The notes under the pieces: generated by a model
The model's input: only the letters and a program-made list of their open reading frames with translations
Told to the model about the DNA's origin: nothing
The model's database searches: none
Program-made: the position numbers and the translations under genes
In this document: piece by piece, positions 61,285 to 64,000 of the stretch
How the letters are laid out: every line of letters begins with the position of its first letter
Position numbering within the stretch: position 1 is the stretch's first letter
NCBI RefSeq assembly: GCF_000189635.1
Contig: NW_002476161.1
Span: forward strand, 62,001-126,000
Length of the DNA: 64,000 bases
Direction: 5' to 3'
Source: Tetrahymena thermophila SB210
Lineage: Eukaryota; Ciliophora; Oligohymenophorea; Hymenostomatida; Tetrahymenidae

Positions 61285-63676
61285 ATGTAGAAAATATAAA
61301 TTTTGGTATTTTTAGTAGTAATTAAGATGTATTACTGCTAAACAAAAGAAATTGATTTTAGTTAAAAACCTGAATTGGCAGATTATTGTTTATATTTTGA
61401 AAGAATTTATATTATGGGTAATTATGATTTTGAAAATAAAACTCTTTATTATACATTATATCCATCTCTAAATACCAAATAATAATACACCTTTTATGAT
61501 TCTTATAATAAATAAATAAGTAATACAGTTACTCAGAAATATCCTTTATTTTATAATGATTAAGGAATTTAAGGTATTGCTTCTTTTGCTATTTATAGCA
61601 TAGATTCTGAAAGAGATATAATCACCATTAGAATTTTTAGTGGCTTTATTTCTAGTTATTAGATAAACACTCAAGAAACTATGGTCTAAGGTAAGACTTT
61701 AACTTGAAATGTACAACTACTTATTTTTATCTTTCTTTAAAATTTATAAATAATAAAAAAGCAAAAAAGATTTTGCACAGCTACACTTTTTATGACACGC
61801 TAGACAATTACATATTTTATTTATAGAAAGATGATTCAAAAATTGCTATTTTATGCTTCAATACATAGTCAAAAAGCTTGGATTAAAATATTATAGAAAT
61901 AAATCGAAATTGCAATGTTTTTTACAAAAATTTATACTTTTGCAATGATATGTGTGTATATTAAGTACAATTAAAAGATAAATAAGTATAGAGCTCTTAA
62001 TACTTATGCCTTGAATTAGAAGATGATATAATAGAATCTATTTAGTATCTGCAAATGAACTATTTGTTAATATTTGGAAAAAAAAAAGTTTTTGTTTTCT
62101 ATTAAAAGAAGTTGATGGAAATATCTCCTAAGGTTTAATATTTACTAATATTTATTGACAAAAATAGTGAAATTTTAATTAATTTGGATTAAATCAGCTA
62201 ACAGTCACAGATAATTAGTGAAAATTAGTTTAATTTTGGGGTATATTTAGAAAATAATTATTATATGATAGGTTTGTCTGATCAGGAAAATTATCAGAAA
62301 ACTAAATATCTTTATCGATTAAGAGCAGCTAAAAACAGACAGGATATTTAACCATACTTAGTACCAAATGATTCTAATAGTTAGAGTATTTACACATTCT
62401 ATTTATATAATCAAGGATATCTATATAATTATTTTTATGTCTATAATTTCAATTATGACAGCGGAAGCACAATCTTATATTAAGTTAAATTAAATGGTAG
62501 TTATACAGGATTTCTTGACTAATTTCATAATTAAATTTTTTCTCCATTTTTTTGGGATACAATAGCTTTCCTAATATTTGCAAATTTTTATCTGCTTCTA
62601 ATTCGAAGAAGAAAAAATAAAAGCAAAAATATAAAATAATAAATAGAAGCTATTGTTTTCCAAAATTAGAAAGAAATTAGTAAAATTGAATTTTTCTAAA
62701 AATATGATATCAACTTAAATGATCCCTTAGGCTCAGGAGGCTTTGGAGACGTGTATATAGCAAAAAACAAGCACATATAAATGGTAAAAAATAAAGCTAT
62801 ACTTTAATAAATGCATGAGAAGTATGCGTGTAAAAGAATTATCTATAACAAAGAAATTAGCTTTGAAGAGCAAAAAAGCTCAGTTAGAAATGAAATAGAA
62901 ATTCTCTAAAAACTAGGAAAATATGAAAATGTTATTAAAGTTTAAAATTATTTCCTTGATTTAGATTAGGCAATTATAGCACTTGAGTTAGCAGAAAGCA
63001 ACTTGCAGTCAATCATTTAAAAAAAGCAAGAAAATTATGTAAAAATTAAAAAATCAAATTAAAATTAATTCATTCATTCGATTATATTTTTTTAATAAAT
63101 TAGCTTTATGATAAATTCTTGGAAAAAGACATAGTGCAATTCTTAGATTAAATAGCTAATACAATTGCAGATATTTATATAGAGGAAAAAATAGCTCATA
63201 GAGATTTAAAACCTGAAAACATTCTTTTTAAAAAAGGGATTTACTACTTATCAGACTTTGGTATTTCCTAATAAATAGATAAGGCAAGCACAAAAGAAAA
63301 TATAGTATTTGGAACAATAAAGTGGATGTCTCCAGAGTTAAAAAACTTAAAAATAAAAGATTATTAACATACTTAAGATGAAATTGATATATTCAAGAGT
63401 GATATTTTTAGTCTTGGTCTTATTTTATTGTACATGCTAACTTTAATTGATATTGCTCAAGTAAATTAAAATGAAAGCTTAAAAATAAGCAGAATAAGAG
63501 GTTTAAAGATGAATCGTTAAGGAGATATTGATCCATTAATTATATAATTAGTATCTAAAATGCTTGAGACTGATCCTGATAAAAGACCAGATCCTAGTAT
63601 TTTAAAGAAATCTATTGACGATATCAAAAATATGCAATAAGATAAAATTAACAAAAAGAATAATAAGCAAGCTTGA
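61285..63676 (+). CDS. receptor-like protein kinase
   Basis: Three exons, 61285-61690, 61762-63038 and 63104-63676; phases 1 and 0 agree; 751 aa. Residues ~5-17 form a signal peptide (QILVFLVVIKMYYC). The predicted extracellular part (~20-395) is rich in Tyr, Asn and beta-strand patterns with a few Cys and no recognised domain. One membrane helix (~398-417, TIAFLIFANFYLLLI) precedes a basic RRRK stop-transfer. The kinase domain (~435-735) has GSGGFGDV, YACKRI (catalytic Lys), AHRDLKPEN (~592), SDFG (~612) and MSPEL, with IFSLGLILL in subdomain IX and DKRPDPS in XI, so it should be active. The domain resembles Ser/Thr kinases of the NEK/WNK-like group rather than metazoan Tyr kinases. Probably a surface receptor that signals through phosphorylation; ligand unknown. 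Confidence 0.85.
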
Positions 63677-64000
63677 TAAATTAAGATTAAGCTTTAATGT
63701 TTTATTATTCTAAATATTTTAAATAATTCTAATTTTTATAATTACTAAATTGGAAATACCTCTTGCTTTAAAATAAAATCAAGCAAACAATAAAAAAACG
63801 TTTATATTTTATCTATTATTAAAATAAATTTTAATTTGAGAGATAATTTTTGTTGTTCACAAAAACTATAATTTTTATTATTTTTAAAATAAAAATATTG
63901 AAAATGTTAAACGATTGATTATATTCTAAGTAATTATCAAATGATATAAAAGTTTCATTTTAGTTTTGCAATACTAAATAATAAGTAATGTTTCAATTAT
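63677..64000. other. 3' flank of the receptor-like kinase
   Basis: AT-rich; no frame or RNA seen before the window ends. Confidence 0.6.

Noticed and set aside
1..64000. CRISPR arrays, operons, telomeric repeats, rRNA genes.
   Set aside because: None seen; the window is a eukaryotic, intron-rich, internal chromosome segment.

Overview
This is about 64 kb of very AT-rich nuclear DNA from a ciliate, most likely Tetrahymena or a close oligohymenophorean relative. The window itself shows this: every long conserved frame runs through TAA and TAG, which stand where Gln is expected (poly-Q runs mix TAA, TAG and CAA), and ends only at TGA. Genes carry many short AT-rich GT-AG introns, intergenic DNA is extremely AT-rich and full of A/T runs, and the protein set (cilium transition zone, TBCK, cNMP-type K+ channel, receptor kinase, N/Q-rich proteins) is eukaryotic. 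Read with the standard code the window looks almost empty, because only fragments of the real exons are open. All gene models here use the ciliate code, and each exon-exon phase was checked by arithmetic on the coordinates.

Layout. 1-5148 (-): a Gln-rich coiled-coil protein that runs off the left edge. 7887-8867 (-): a divergent FHA-RING (CHFR-like) protein. 9958-15927 (+): an RPGRIP1L-type transition-zone protein that continues into a long EF-hand array. 16729-21288 (+): TBCK (pseudokinase, TBC, rhodanese). 22163-22638 (+): a broken gene with an in-frame TGA. 22700-29777 (+): a 1790-residue bromodomain protein. 31698-35080 (+): a CaMKK-like kinase. 36766-37152 (+): a doubtful small gene. 37463-38023 (-): an Mpv17/PMP22-family membrane protein. 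39049-39865 (+): a doubtful gene. 39862-40598 (+): a 150-residue two-helix membrane protein. 40744-45200: repeat-rich DNA around two small genes for knottin-like, cysteine-rich peptides (43897-44277 and 45365-45601). 46921-49646 (+): an N/Q-rich protein. 50520-55224 (+): a cyclic-nucleotide-domain K+ channel with a zinc knuckle. 56082-56723 (+): a MYND-finger protein. 57832-60204 (+): a coiled-coil protein. 60411-60677 (-): two tRNA-Phe(GAA) genes. 61285-63676 (+): a receptor-like protein kinase.

The genes do not form an operon or an obvious pathway; this is ordinary eukaryotic gene order. Several products belong to signalling and ciliary biology (RPGRIP1L/EF-hand, CaMKK-like kinase, cNMP channel, receptor kinase), but a functional link between them is only a guess. 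The most unusual items are the RPGRIP1L-EF-hand fusion, the pair of knottin-like genes embedded in duplicated DNA, the zinc knuckle in the channel, the interrupted gene at 22.2-22.6 kb, and a short inverted-repeat element near 30.6 kb.

Limits: splice sites were called by eye from phase, GT/AG and coding character; start codons of genes 1, 3 and the first knottin gene are the least certain. No database search was possible.
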